From: Labrys okinawensis
GTDB taxonomy: Bacteria; Pseudomonadota; Alphaproteobacteria; Rhizobiales; Labraceae
Length of the DNA stretch: 64,000 nucleotides
Assembly (NCBI RefSeq): GCF_002982075.1
Contig: NZ_PUEJ01000004.1
Span: 372,001-436,000, forward strand
Direction of reading: 5' to 3'
The notes beneath the pieces are model-generated. The model made no database searches. It saw only the letters and a program-made list of their open reading frames with translations, and had not been told where the DNA came from. The position numbers and the translations under genes are program-made. Shown here piece after piece: positions 52,711 to 61,273 of this stretch; within the stretch, counting starts at the first letter, position 1; every line of letters begins with the position of its first letter.

Positions 52711-54249
52711 ATGGATTTGCAGACCTTCCTCGCGCTCTCCGCCGGTTCCCTGTCAGCCGTGGCCATTGCCCAGGTGTTCGTAACCCGAGCCTACCGCTTT
52801 CCAGGCATCGCGATCTATCTGGCGGGGCACGCAATCGTGATCGCCATCGCCGTCGCCGGCTACCGGTTTCTGCCTGCCTATTACGGTTTCCTGGCGGCCC
52901 TCGCCTTGCTGGCAATCATCGCGCCGGGGCCGCTGCTGAACCGGGCCAATCGCGAATTGCTGGCCGGCCGCAACGAACGCGCCGCCCTGCTCGCCCGCCT
53001 GGCCAGCCTCGTCCAGCCCACCTCCCAAAGCCGCTTCACGGCCAAGCTGTTCAAGGCTCTTTCCGAATCGACGCGCGAGGAACGGATCGACGCCCTCGAA
53101 GCGCTGCGCCAGACCGGCAAGCCGGATCAGGAAGTGATCCTCGACCTGCAATTGCTGCGGCAGCGCCAGGACTGGCAGGGCATCGTCGACTATCTCGCCC
53201 GCAACCCCGTGCCGGCAGGTGCAGATGCGGTCGCCTTTCCGATTCGAGCCCTTGGGGAGACCGGGCAGCTGGAGGCCATGGTGGCGACGGCTGCGCGCTA
53301 TCGCGGCCTGCTGGGTACTGGACAATTGTCGACCCTGATGCTCCTCGCCTTCTGCGGACGCGTCCAGGCCACGGATTCGATGCTGGCCTCTTTCCATGCC
53401 ATGCCGGTCTCCGTGAAGGCCTTCTGGCAGGCGACCGCCCTCCAGGCGGCGGCACGCGGCGAACTCGCCGAACCGCTGCTGCGAGGCTTCGCCTCCGCCG
53501 CCCTGACACCCGCCCAGCACGAGGCGATCGTCGCTCGCCTGGACAAGCCGGCGAGCCTGGCGGAGGGCCAACTCTCGTCGCAGGCAACGGCCTTCCTCGA
53601 CGATTTGGAGGCGCATGTCCGTCGCAACGCGCCCCTTCGACGTACCGGCTGGCGCGCCGCTCCGGTGACCTATCTGCTGATCCTGGCCAATTGCGCCGTC
53701 TTCGGCGTGGAACTGTGGAATGGCGACACCACCGATGCCGAAAACCTGTTCCGGCTCGGGGGGTTATGGCCCGATGCGGTGGTTCGGGATCATGAATGGT
53801 GGCGTCTGCTCAGCGCCATGTTCCTGCATGCCGGCCCCGAACATCTGATCAGCAACATGATCGGGCTCCTCCTGCTCGGGCGCATGGTCGAGGCTACGGT
53901 CGGAAGCCTGCGCATGGGCCTCGTCTATCTGATCGGCGGCCTGGTCTCCATGGCCGGGGTGCTCGCCCTCACCGAGGCGGGCCTGACCCAGCCCGATGTC
54001 CTGGTCGGGGCTTCCGGCGCCATCTTCGCCCTCATCGGGGCCATCGCCCTGCGGCGCCTGTCCGACTTCCTGGCGACACGCCATATCGCCGACCGGCACA
54101 ATCTCAGCCTGATCGTCATCGTGCTGCTGATCCAGGCGGCGATCGACCTTTCGCTGCCTCAGATCAGTTTCACCGCGCACGGCATCGGCTTCGTCGCCGG
54201 CATTGCCCTGGCCTGGATCTTCGGCACGGCGCACGCCAGCAGACGGTGA
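52711..54249 (+). CDS. Rhomboid intramembrane serine protease with long N-terminal region
   Basis: 512 residues. The C-terminal 200 residues are a rhomboid domain: HAGPEHLISNMIGLLLLGRM (HxxxN oxyanion residues), VGASGAIFALIG with nucleophile Ser, and FTAHGIGFVAGI with the catalytic His. The first 310 residues comprise two or three membrane helices (1-75) and a soluble helical region (RASLVQP... to ...LEAHVRR) of repeat-like helices whose role is unknown, possibly substrate or partner binding. The longest rhomboid forms in alphaproteobacteria are unusual. Divergent from xseB. Confidence 0.85.
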   Translation: MDLQTFLALSAGSLSAVAIAQVFVTRAYRFPGIAIYLAGHAIVIAIAVAGYRFLPAYYGFLAALALLAIIAPGPLLNRANRELLAGRNERAALLARLASLVQPTSQSRFTAKLFKALSESTREERIDALEALRQTGKPDQEVILDLQLLRQRQDWQGIVDYLARNPVPAGADAVAFPIRALGETGQLEAMVATAARYRGLLGTGQLSTLMLLAFCGRVQATDSMLASFHAMPVSVKAFWQATALQAAARGELAEPLLRGFASAALTPAQHEAIVARLDKPASLAEGQLSSQATAFLDDLEAHVRRNAPLRRTGWRAAPVTYLLILANCAVFGVELWNGDTTDAENLFRLGGLWPDAVVRDHEWWRLLSAMFLHAGPEHLISNMIGLLLLGRMVEATVGSLRMGLVYLIGGLVSMAGVLALTEAGLTQPDVLVGASGAIFALIGAIALRRLSDFLATRHIADRHNLSLIVIVLLIQAAIDLSLPQISFTAHGIGFVAGIALAWIFGTAHASRR

Positions 54250-54273
54250 TGTCCGCGCTTCAGTTCTGTCGTG

Positions 54274-55599
54274 TCAGGCCGTCCAGAAGCGTGCGGCTTC
54301 GCCACGCGAATGTTCGTCTAGCGTGCCTTCCCACATTACCCGCGCTCCGCGTACGATGGTGCCGACCGGCCAGCCGGTGACCTCGACGCCGTCATAGGGC
54401 GTCCAGCCGCATTTGGAGGCGATCCAACCATTGCGGATGGTTTCCTTGCGCTTGAGATCGACGATGGTGAGGTCGGCATCGTAACCCACCGCGATACGGC
54501 CCTTGCCGGCCATGCCGAAGATCCGGCAGGGGCCGTGGCTGGTCAGGTCGACGAAACGTTCCAGCGACAGCCGGCCCTGGTTCACATGGTCGAGCATCAC
54601 CGGCACCAGGGTCTGCACACCGGTCATGCCGGAGGGCGAATCGGGATAGGGCTTGGCCTTTTCCTCCAGCGTATGGGGCGCATGGTCCGAGCCGAGCACG
54701 TCGACGATGCCCTGGCGGATGCCCTGCCAGATACCCTCGCGATGGCCGGCGTCGCGCACCGGTGGGTTCATCTGCACCAGCGTGCCCAGCTTCTCATAGG
54801 CCTCGGGCCCGGCCAGGGTGAGATGGTGGGGCGTCGCCTCGCAGGTCACCAGCCGCTTATGCGCGCCGAGGAAGGGAATCTCGTCCGCTGTCGAGATATG
54901 CAGGACATGGATGGGCGCGCCCGTCTCTTCGGCGATGGCGACGAGGCGCCGCGTGCAATTGAGGGCTGCCTCGACATCACGCCAGACCGGATGGGAAGAT
55001 GCATCCCCCTTCACGCGCAGGTCGCGCCGCTCACGCAGACGATATTCATCCTCCGAATGGAAGGCGGCGCGCCGCCGCGTGCGCTTAAGGATCTCGCGCA
55101 CGCCCTCGTCGTCCTCGACCAGCAGCGAGCCGGTGGAAGAGCCCATGAACACCTTGATGCCGGCTGCGCCCGGCAGGCGCTCGAGCTCCGCCACATGGGG
55201 AGCATTCTCGCGAGTGCCGCCAACCCAGAAGGCGAAGTCGCAATGCATACGATGCGTGCCACGGCGCACCTTGTCGGCCAGGGCTTCGGGCGTAATGGTG
55301 AGCGGATCGGTGTTGGGCATCTCGAACACGGTGGTGACGCCGCCCATCACCGCCGCCCGCGAGCCCGATTCGAGGTCTTCCTTATGCGTCGGCCCCGGTT
55401 CGCGGAAATGCACCTGGCTGTCGATCACACCCGGCAGGATGGTGAGGCCGGTACAATCGATCATCTCGCCTGCGCTGGCTTGCGACAAGTCCCCGAGCAT
55501 CGCGATGCGTCCATCCTTGACCCCGATATCGCCGCGGTGCCGGCCGTCCTGGTTGACGATCTCGCCATTGCGGAAGATGCGGTCGAAGGTCTGGGGCAT
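54274..55599 (-). CDS. Dihydroorotase-like amidohydrolase
   Basis: 441 residues. HFREPGPTHKEDLESGSRAA (metal HxH region appears as QVHFREPG), GIKVFMGSSTGSLLV with the carbamylated-Lys motif, LHISTADEIPFL, and VLGSDHAPHTLEEK with the metal Asp. This is a class-I dihydroorotase, acting in pyrimidine synthesis (carbamoyl-aspartate to dihydroorotate); related hydantoinases/allantoinases cannot be excluded. GAGGAGAG precedes ATG 55599. No pyrB partner is adjacent, unlike the pyrBC operons of many Proteobacteria. Confidence 0.9.
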   Translation of the reverse strand: MPQTFDRIFRNGEIVNQDGRHRGDIGVKDGRIAMLGDLSQASAGEMIDCTGLTILPGVIDSQVHFREPGPTHKEDLESGSRAAVMGGVTTVFEMPNTDPLTITPEALADKVRRGTHRMHCDFAFWVGGTRENAPHVAELERLPGAAGIKVFMGSSTGSLLVEDDEGVREILKRTRRRAAFHSEDEYRLRERRDLRVKGDASSHPVWRDVEAALNCTRRLVAIAEETGAPIHVLHISTADEIPFLGAHKRLVTCEATPHHLTLAGPEAYEKLGTLVQMNPPVRDAGHREGIWQGIRQGIVDVLGSDHAPHTLEEKAKPYPDSPSGMTGVQTLVPVMLDHVNQGRLSLERFVDLTSHGPCRIFGMAGKGRIAVGYDADLTIVDLKRKETIRNGWIASKCGWTPYDGVEVTGWPVGTIVRGARVMWEGTLDEHSRGEAARFWTA

Positions 55600-55888
55600 G
55601 GCGCTCTCCTCGATGACAGCTGTAGCCTCGGAGGAAGGCCGGGACGCCGGACGCCCCTTCCCCCCGCAGGAGCGGGACGAGGGGGCGCAAGCGTTGAGGG
55701 GTCTCGTCGCCCTCGCCGTCTCGCCCAATCCTCATGCTGGCGCATATGGATGATGCCGCCCCTCTCAGCGAACGGGAAGGCGATGCCGTCTTATCCTGTC
55801 CTCCGAACCGTGTCGACAATCCGCCGCCTCTTCACGCCGCGCACGAGGATTGCCATATAGGGGATGCTGAAAACGGGACTGCCCTGCC

Positions 55889-56734
55889 ATGATCCACCTG
55901 CCCGACCGCGCCGTGCTCCGCCTCAGCGGAGAGGATGCGCGATCCTGGTTCGCCAATCTCGTCACCTGCGACATCGCCCATCTCGAACCCGGCCAAGGAC
56001 GATGGGGGGCGTTGCTGACACCGCAGGGCAAGATCCTGTTCGATTTCCTGGCGACGATCGGCGAGGACGGGCTCTATCTCGATACGGATGCCGCGCTGGC
56101 GGCGGACTTCGCCAAACGGCTCAATTTCTATCGGCTGCGTGCCAAGGTGACGGTCGAGACGCTGTCGCCGGCCTGGGCCGTCTACGCTGCCCTGCCCCCT
56201 GAAAGCGTCGACATCGAGGGTGCTCTCGCCTTCCCGGATCCCCGGCGCTCCGAGCTCGGGCTTCGCATTCTCGCGCCGGCCGCCGCCATGTCAGACGACA
56301 GGGCCGCGGCCTATCACGCTCGCCGCATCGAGCTCGGCGTTCCCGAAGGCGGCAAGGATTTTCGCTTCGGCGACGCCTTCCCGCACGAGGTGCTGATGGA
56401 CATGCTCGCCGGCGTCGACTTCAAGAAGGGCTGCTTCGTCGGCCAGGAAGTCGTCAGCCGCATGCAGCATCGCGGCACGGCGCGCAGCCGCATCGTGCCG
56501 GTCGCCGCCACGACCGCCCTGCCGGCTGCCGGCACCGAGATCCGCATCGGCGACCGGCCGGCGGGCACGCTCGGTTCCACGGCCGGCATGAGGGGGTTGG
56601 CCCTGCTTCGGCTCGACCGGGTGGAAGAAGGGCTGGCCGCCGGCGAAAGCCTGACGGCCGAGGGCCTTGCCCTGGCGGTCGACAAGCCATCATGGTGGGC
56701 CGGGCCGAGCGAGGCGCACAAGGCGACGGCCTGA
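55889..56734 (+). CDS. YgfZ-type folate-binding protein
   Basis: 281 residues. GcvT-like fold with the YgfZ motif KKGCFVGQEVVSRMQHRG (Cys motif KGCxxGQE) and RLRLRGE-type beginning VLRLSGEDARSWFANLVTCD. YgfZ helps assembly or repair of iron-sulfur enzymes such as MiaB in a folate-dependent way. Start MIHLPDRAVLRLSGED is the natural N-terminus. Followed by a 335-base gap before the next gene on the same strand. Confidence 0.93.
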   Translation: MIHLPDRAVLRLSGEDARSWFANLVTCDIAHLEPGQGRWGALLTPQGKILFDFLATIGEDGLYLDTDAALAADFAKRLNFYRLRAKVTVETLSPAWAVYAALPPESVDIEGALAFPDPRRSELGLRILAPAAAMSDDRAAAYHARRIELGVPEGGKDFRFGDAFPHEVLMDMLAGVDFKKGCFVGQEVVSRMQHRGTARSRIVPVAATTALPAAGTEIRIGDRPAGTLGSTAGMRGLALLRLDRVEEGLAAGESLTAEGLALAVDKPSWWAGPSEAHKATA

Positions 56735-57069
56735 GGCTCCCTCCTCGTCGCGTGCGAGAGTACATTCCCGCCTTGAGTGCAGGGGCGCTCCGGCGACGTG
56801 CCAGCAGAGCTCGCTCGCGGATACCCGTCCCAGAGAAAACTCGGCCGGCTCTCACGCAGTTGACCAGAAAGGGTGCCGCGCGGCACCGTATCCGCCCGCC
56901 GTAAAGCGGTCTTCCCCAACACCCTGTCCTGTCTGTCTTGCTCCCGTGGTGATTCCGGGCAATCCTGGGGAAGTAGTTTCATACCCGCCCGCGCGCGGGA
57001 CTCTTCGCGAGTATGCCGGCATCGTGGCTGCAATGGCATGCCGCCGCCTCTCAAGCGCGAGGATGCTCC
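56735..57069. other. Intergenic region with a 16-bp palindrome
   Basis: 335 bases. GGTGCCGCGCGGCACC (56872-56887) is a perfect palindrome. No gene or mosaic repeat found. It may hold the promoter of the membrane protein at 57070. Confidence 0.5.
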
Positions 57070-57660
57070 GTGAACCAGTCCCACGCCTTCGATCCCACCG
57101 TCCTCAGCCATGTCCGCACGGTGATCAGCATCATCGTCGGCCTCAGCATGGGCCGCCTGCTCACCGGCCTTGCCCGCTTCGTCCAGCATCCGCGCCAGCA
57201 CAAGATCTACGGCGTCCACCTGGTGTGGACCTTCTTCATGCTGATTCAGATCATCTCGTTCTGGTGGTGGGAATTCCACCTGGTCAACGTGCAGTGGAGC
57301 TTCCCGCTTTATGGCTTCGTCGCCTTCTATGCGAGCGTATTCTTCTTCATGTGTACGATGCTCTTTCCGGACACCATGTACGAATACAAGGGCTTCGAGG
57401 ACTATTTCATGTCTCGCCGGAAATGGTTTTTCGGTATCCTGATCGGCACCTTCTTCCTCGACATCATCGACACTTTCATCAAGGGAAGAGATTATACCGC
57501 AGCGCTCGGCCCTGAATACTGGGTACGCTTCGCCCTCTACACTACCGGCTGTGCCGCCGCGATCCTGATATCCAACCAGCGTTTTCAGCTCGCCTTCGCC
57601 ATCCTGGCGCTGCTCGGTGAAATCGCCTGGGCGCTCGGCCTCTACGACACGCTGACCTGA
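57070..57660 (+). CDS. Hypothetical multi-pass membrane protein
   Basis: 196 residues starting with GTG; GAGGA sits 7 bases upstream, better than the ATG at 57013. About six hydrophobic helices: [79 protein letters not shown] and two more. Rich in Phe and Trp. No family recognised. Its end overlaps the convergent luciferase-like gene by 19 bases. Confidence 0.72.
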   Translation: MNQSHAFDPTVLSHVRTVISIIVGLSMGRLLTGLARFVQHPRQHKIYGVHLVWTFFMLIQIISFWWWEFHLVNVQWSFPLYGFVAFYASVFFFMCTMLFPDTMYEYKGFEDYFMSRRKWFFGILIGTFFLDIIDTFIKGRDYTAALGPEYWVRFALYTTGCAAAILISNQRFQLAFAILALLGEIAWALGLYDTLT

Positions 57661-58652
57661 GCCGGCGCGGCAATCAGCTGCTCAGCGAGGATTTCGTAGG
57701 AGCGCTTGGTCTTCTCATGGTCGAAGATCATGTTGGTGGCGATGATCTCGTCGGCACCGGTGCGGGCGACGAATGCCTCGATGCCCGCCTTGACGGTCGC
57801 CGGGGAGCCGACCACCGAGACATGGTTCATGTGCTGCAGCGTCGCGCGACCGACGGCATCGAGAGTCTCCTCGTAATTCTCGACCGGCGGCTGGATCAGG
57901 CCCGGCCGCCCCGTACGCAGGCTGACGAAGGCCTGAAGCCGCGAGCTCTGGAGGAAGTGGGCCTCCTCGTCGGTGTCGGCGGCGACCACGTTCATGCCCA
58001 GCATGACATAGGGCTTGTCGAGATATTCGGAGGGCTCGAAGCGGCCGCGATAGATGGCGATCGCTCCTTCGAGATCGGCCGCCGCGAAATGCGAAGCGAA
58101 CGCAAAAGGCAGGCCCAGCATGGCGGCCAGCTGTGCCCCGAACAGACTGGAACCGAGGATCCACACCGGCACCTCCAGCCCTGCCCCCGGCACGGCCTGC
58201 ACACGCTGGTCAGGGCTGGCCGGCTTGAAATAGTTCATCAATTCGATGACGTCGCGCGGAAAGGCATCGATCTCGGCGTTGAGATTGCGGCGCAATGCCT
58301 GGGCGGTGATCTGGTCGGTGCCGGGCGCCCTGCCCACCCCGAGATCGATGCGCCCGGGATGCAGGGCCGCCAGCGTGCCGAAGGCCTCGGCCACCATCAA
58401 GGGCGCATGGTTGGGCAGCATGATGCCGCCGGCCCCCAGGCGGATGGTGGAGGTGCCGGAGGCGACATGGGCGAGCGCCACCGCGGTGGCGGCGCTGGCG
58501 ATCCCCGGCATGTTGTGGTGCTCGGCCAGCCACAGCCTGTTATAGCCGAGCCGCTCGACATGCCGGGCAAGGTCCAGCGAATTATGGAGGGCCTGCCCGG
58601 CATTGCTGCCGACGGCGATGGGCGAAAGGTCGAGGACTGAAATCGGGATCAT
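57642..58652 (-). CDS. LLM-class flavin-dependent oxidoreductase
   Basis: 336 residues, luciferase-like TIM barrel. [76 protein letters not shown], and [15 protein letters not shown] match the YhbW-like group (MsnO8/LLM). Uses reduced flavin supplied by a separate reductase; substrate unknown. Start at 58652 chosen because upstream in-frame sequence is not similar to the family. Divergent from tag. Confidence 0.9.
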   Translation of the reverse strand: MIPISVLDLSPIAVGSNAGQALHNSLDLARHVERLGYNRLWLAEHHNMPGIASAATAVALAHVASGTSTIRLGAGGIMLPNHAPLMVAEAFGTLAALHPGRIDLGVGRAPGTDQITAQALRRNLNAEIDAFPRDVIELMNYFKPASPDQRVQAVPGAGLEVPVWILGSSLFGAQLAAMLGLPFAFASHFAAADLEGAIAIYRGRFEPSEYLDKPYVMLGMNVVAADTDEEAHFLQSSRLQAFVSLRTGRPGLIQPPVENYEETLDAVGRATLQHMNHVSVVGSPATVKAGIEAFVARTGADEIIATNMIFDHEKTKRSYEILAEQLIAAPAQVSVS

Positions 58653-58800
58653 GAAAAGGGCACGACAAAATTCGATGACGATCGAATTAATATAGGTGGC
58701 TTTGCCGCCCTGGCAAGGAAGGGCGCAGGCCGCCGCCTCTACGATCACGAAATGTTCTTCCCTCTTCCCGAGTCGGCTTTCGCCATGGCAAGAAGGCGGC

Positions 58801-59418
58801 ATGGAACGCACAGTCATTCTGCACGCCGACGGCAAGCAACGCTGTCCCTGGCCGGGGCTCGATCCCTTCTATGTCGCCTATCACGACGAAGAATGGGGGG
58901 TGCCGGAATATGACAGCCGGGCGCTGTTCGAAAAGCTCATCCTCGACGGCTTCCAGGCCGGCCTGTCCTGGATCACCATTTTGCGCAAGCGCGAGCGCTT
59001 CCGCGAGGTGTTCGATGGCTTCGAGCCCGCCAGGATCGTACAGTACGGGCCCGAAAAGGTGGCGGCCCTGATGGCCGATCCCGGCATCGTGCGCAATCGC
59101 GCCAAGGTGGAGGGTACCATCATCGCGGCCCGGCTCTGGCTGGAAATCGAGGAAAAGCAGGGCTTCTCGCACTATCTGTGGGACTTCCTCGACGGCCGCC
59201 CCCTGCAGAACACCTTGCGCACCACGGCCGACGTCCAAGCTGAGACGCCGCTGTCTCAGAAGATTTCCAAGGATCTCAAGGCGCGCGGCTTCAAATTCGT
59301 GGGTCCCACCATCGTCTACGCCTTCATGCAGGCGGTCGGCATGGTCAACGACCATCTCGTCGACTGCTTCCGCTATGCCGAATGCGCCGAGCTCGGCAAG
59401 GCGGGACATCCGGGCTGA
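58801..59418 (+). CDS. tag: DNA-3-methyladenine glycosylase I
   Basis: 205 residues. [20 protein letters not shown] with Zn-ligand Cys and His near the N-terminus; [20 protein letters not shown]; and C-terminal [12 protein letters not shown], providing the remaining His and Cys of the HhH-GPD zinc snap. It excises 3-methyladenine from alkylated DNA. Followed 2 bases later by an HD-hydrolase gene and then a phosphatase gene, so a three-gene unit is likely. Confidence 0.95.
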   Translation: MERTVILHADGKQRCPWPGLDPFYVAYHDEEWGVPEYDSRALFEKLILDGFQAGLSWITILRKRERFREVFDGFEPARIVQYGPEKVAALMADPGIVRNRAKVEGTIIAARLWLEIEEKQGFSHYLWDFLDGRPLQNTLRTTADVQAETPLSQKISKDLKARGFKFVGPTIVYAFMQAVGMVNDHLVDCFRYAECAELGKAGHPG

Positions 59419-59420
59419 CA

Positions 59421-60029
59421 ATGGCACGCGCAGGCAAAGCCACTCCCCACCGGGCCTGGCAGCGCATGCTGTCGGGGCGACGGCTCGATTTGCTCGACCC
59501 CTCCCCGCTCGACATCGAGATCGAGGATATCGCCCATGGCCTGGCCCGGGTGGCGCGCTGGAACGGCCAGACCAGCGGCGACGCCATCTTCTCGGTGGCG
59601 CAGCACAGCGTGCTCGTGCTCGACGTGCTCGATGCGATGGAGCCTGCCCAGCCCGACACCGTGCGATTGATGGTGCTGCTGCACGATGCGCCCGAATATG
59701 TGATCGGCGACATGATCTCGCCGTTCAAGGCGGTGATCGGCGAGAGCTACAGACATGTGGAGGCCCGCCTGCTCGGTGCCATCCATCTGCGCTTCGGCCT
59801 GCCGGCCGTTCCCCCTCCGGCGATCAAGGCGCTGACCAAGAAGGCCGATACAGTAGCCGCCTTTCTCGAGGCAACCCAGCTTGCCGGCTTCGGCATCGAG
59901 GAATCCTGCCGGATCTTCGGCGATCCCCGCCCTCTGCCCCGGCCGATGGACCAGGCCAGGCTGGTGCCTTTGCCGGCGGCGGAAGCGCAGCAGGCCTTCC
60001 TCGATCGTTTTTCCCAGATCTTCCGGTAA
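59421..60029 (+). CDS. HD-domain hydrolase (YfbR-like nucleotidase)
   Basis: 202 residues. HD-domain signature: AQHSVLVLDVLDAM (first His), LMVLLHDAPEYVIGDMISPF (HD) and KKADTVAAFLEA (final Asp). This pattern is that of YfbR-type 5'-deoxynucleotidases and related phosphohydrolases; substrate not tested. Begins 2 bases after tag stops, and the phosphatase gene starts 5 bases after its own stop, so the three are almost surely translated from one mRNA. Confidence 0.85.
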   Translation: MARAGKATPHRAWQRMLSGRRLDLLDPSPLDIEIEDIAHGLARVARWNGQTSGDAIFSVAQHSVLVLDVLDAMEPAQPDTVRLMVLLHDAPEYVIGDMISPFKAVIGESYRHVEARLLGAIHLRFGLPAVPPPAIKALTKKADTVAAFLEATQLAGFGIEESCRIFGDPRPLPRPMDQARLVPLPAAEAQQAFLDRFSQIFR

Positions 60030-60034
60030 TCGCC

Positions 60035-60544
60035 ATGCAAATCAATGTCTGTTCGCTCTCCCGCCTCGAAGCCACTGTCGCCGCCACCGGGGCCCGCCAG
60101 ATCCTGACCCTGATCAATGCCGGCACCAAGGTGATCAGGCCGGTCACGGTGGAGGAAAACCGTCACCTGTTCCTGAGCATGAACGACATCGTCGAACTGG
60201 CGGAAGAAGGCCAGATCCTGCCGGGCGAGGATCACCTCTCCCAGCTTCTCGCCTTCGCCAGAGCCTGGGACCAGGCGACGCCGCTGGTGGTACATTGCTA
60301 TGCCGGTGTCAGCCGCTCGACCGCCGCGGCCTTCACGGTGGCTTGCGCTCTCAACCCCACATTGGATGAACACGAACTCGCCCAGACCATTCGCAGGCTG
60401 TCACCGACCGCCACCCCCAACCGCCGCATCGTGGCTCTGGCCGACATGCGCCTGGGCAGAAACGGCCGCATGCTCGCCGCCATCGACGCGATCGGACGCG
60501 GCGAGGACTGCTTCGAGGGGGTGCCTTTCGCCTTGCAATTATAG
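60035..60544 (+). CDS. Dual-specificity/tyrosine phosphatase-like protein
   Basis: 169 residues. P-loop CYAGVSRST (HCxxGxxRS/T, Cys nucleophile and Arg) with preceding ATPLVVHC; general-acid region in LSMNDIVELAEEG. The small size fits bacterial dual-specificity-like phosphatases of Hyphomicrobiales. Substrate (protein or small molecule) is unknown. Third gene of the tag-HD-phosphatase unit. Confidence 0.85.
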   Translation: MQINVCSLSRLEATVAATGARQILTLINAGTKVIRPVTVEENRHLFLSMNDIVELAEEGQILPGEDHLSQLLAFARAWDQATPLVVHCYAGVSRSTAAAFTVACALNPTLDEHELAQTIRRLSPTATPNRRIVALADMRLGRNGRMLAAIDAIGRGEDCFEGVPFALQL

Positions 60545-60730
60545 GGCGTGCCGTCACGAAAGCGCCGCCCGGCGATACGGCAAAAAAGAAGCCCGGCATG
60601 GAGCCAGGCCAAGGGAAGGTCAAACATCGCATCGCTGTCGGGGAACGGACAGCTCGATGGCCGCGACCATGGCGCAGGTCCATGACGGGCCGATGACGCC
60701 GTTTCACGCGGCAGTTCGTGCCGCGAGCAA

Positions 60731-61267
60731 TCAGCTGTCGGCTCGCCAGCTTGCCGGATCCGCGTAGGGCGAACCACCCACAGCGGCATAGAGCTCGCGG
60801 TTGCGCCGCCAGTCGGGGTGATAGTTGCGCAGCATGAAGATGCGGAAACGTTCGGCGGCCGAGGCTCGGGCCTCGGGCGTGACATAGCCGGCATCCTCGG
60901 CGGCCAGTGCTTCCAGAGCGCCGAGATCATGGTCGGGGGTGCGCAGGCGCAGCACGGAGAACTCGCCGCTGACATCGCTTTCATAGGCGAACGCCCAATC
61001 CACGCCCGCGCCCTGCAGCCGCCCGACGGCCGAAACAAAGGCAGGATCGGCGGCCCAGGCCGCGCGCCTTGCCTCATGGGCGGCCTCGAGCCGAGCGACC
61101 TCCTCGGGCGGCGGATTACCCTGCGTTCGATCGAGCCAGATATCGTCAACCAGACTGCCGTGGTTTTGGTACTGTAGGGCAAACCTGTTCACGGCGAGGT
61201 TGAGCAGGACGATTTCCGGCCTGAGACGCTGCAGGACACCGTCGGGACAGGGCGCGATTTCATTCAT
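60731..61267 (-). CDS. Hypothetical protein (DUF6505-like or unassigned)
   Basis: 178 residues. No signal peptide or membrane helix. Motifs: LNLAVNRFALQYQNHGSLVD, EEVARLEAAHEARRAAWAAD, ERFRIFMLRNYHPDWRRNRE. Probably a soluble helical protein. Family unknown to me; the name in the call is only a placeholder. It starts 6 bases after the end of the DUF2339 gene, so it is likely the second gene of that operon. Confidence 0.65.
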   Translation of the reverse strand: MNEIAPCPDGVLQRLRPEIVLLNLAVNRFALQYQNHGSLVDDIWLDRTQGNPPPEEVARLEAAHEARRAAWAADPAFVSAVGRLQGAGVDWAFAYESDVSGEFSVLRLRTPDHDLGALEALAAEDAGYVTPEARASAAERFRIFMLRNYHPDWRRNRELYAAVGGSPYADPASWRADS

Positions 61268-61273
61268 TCGCGG

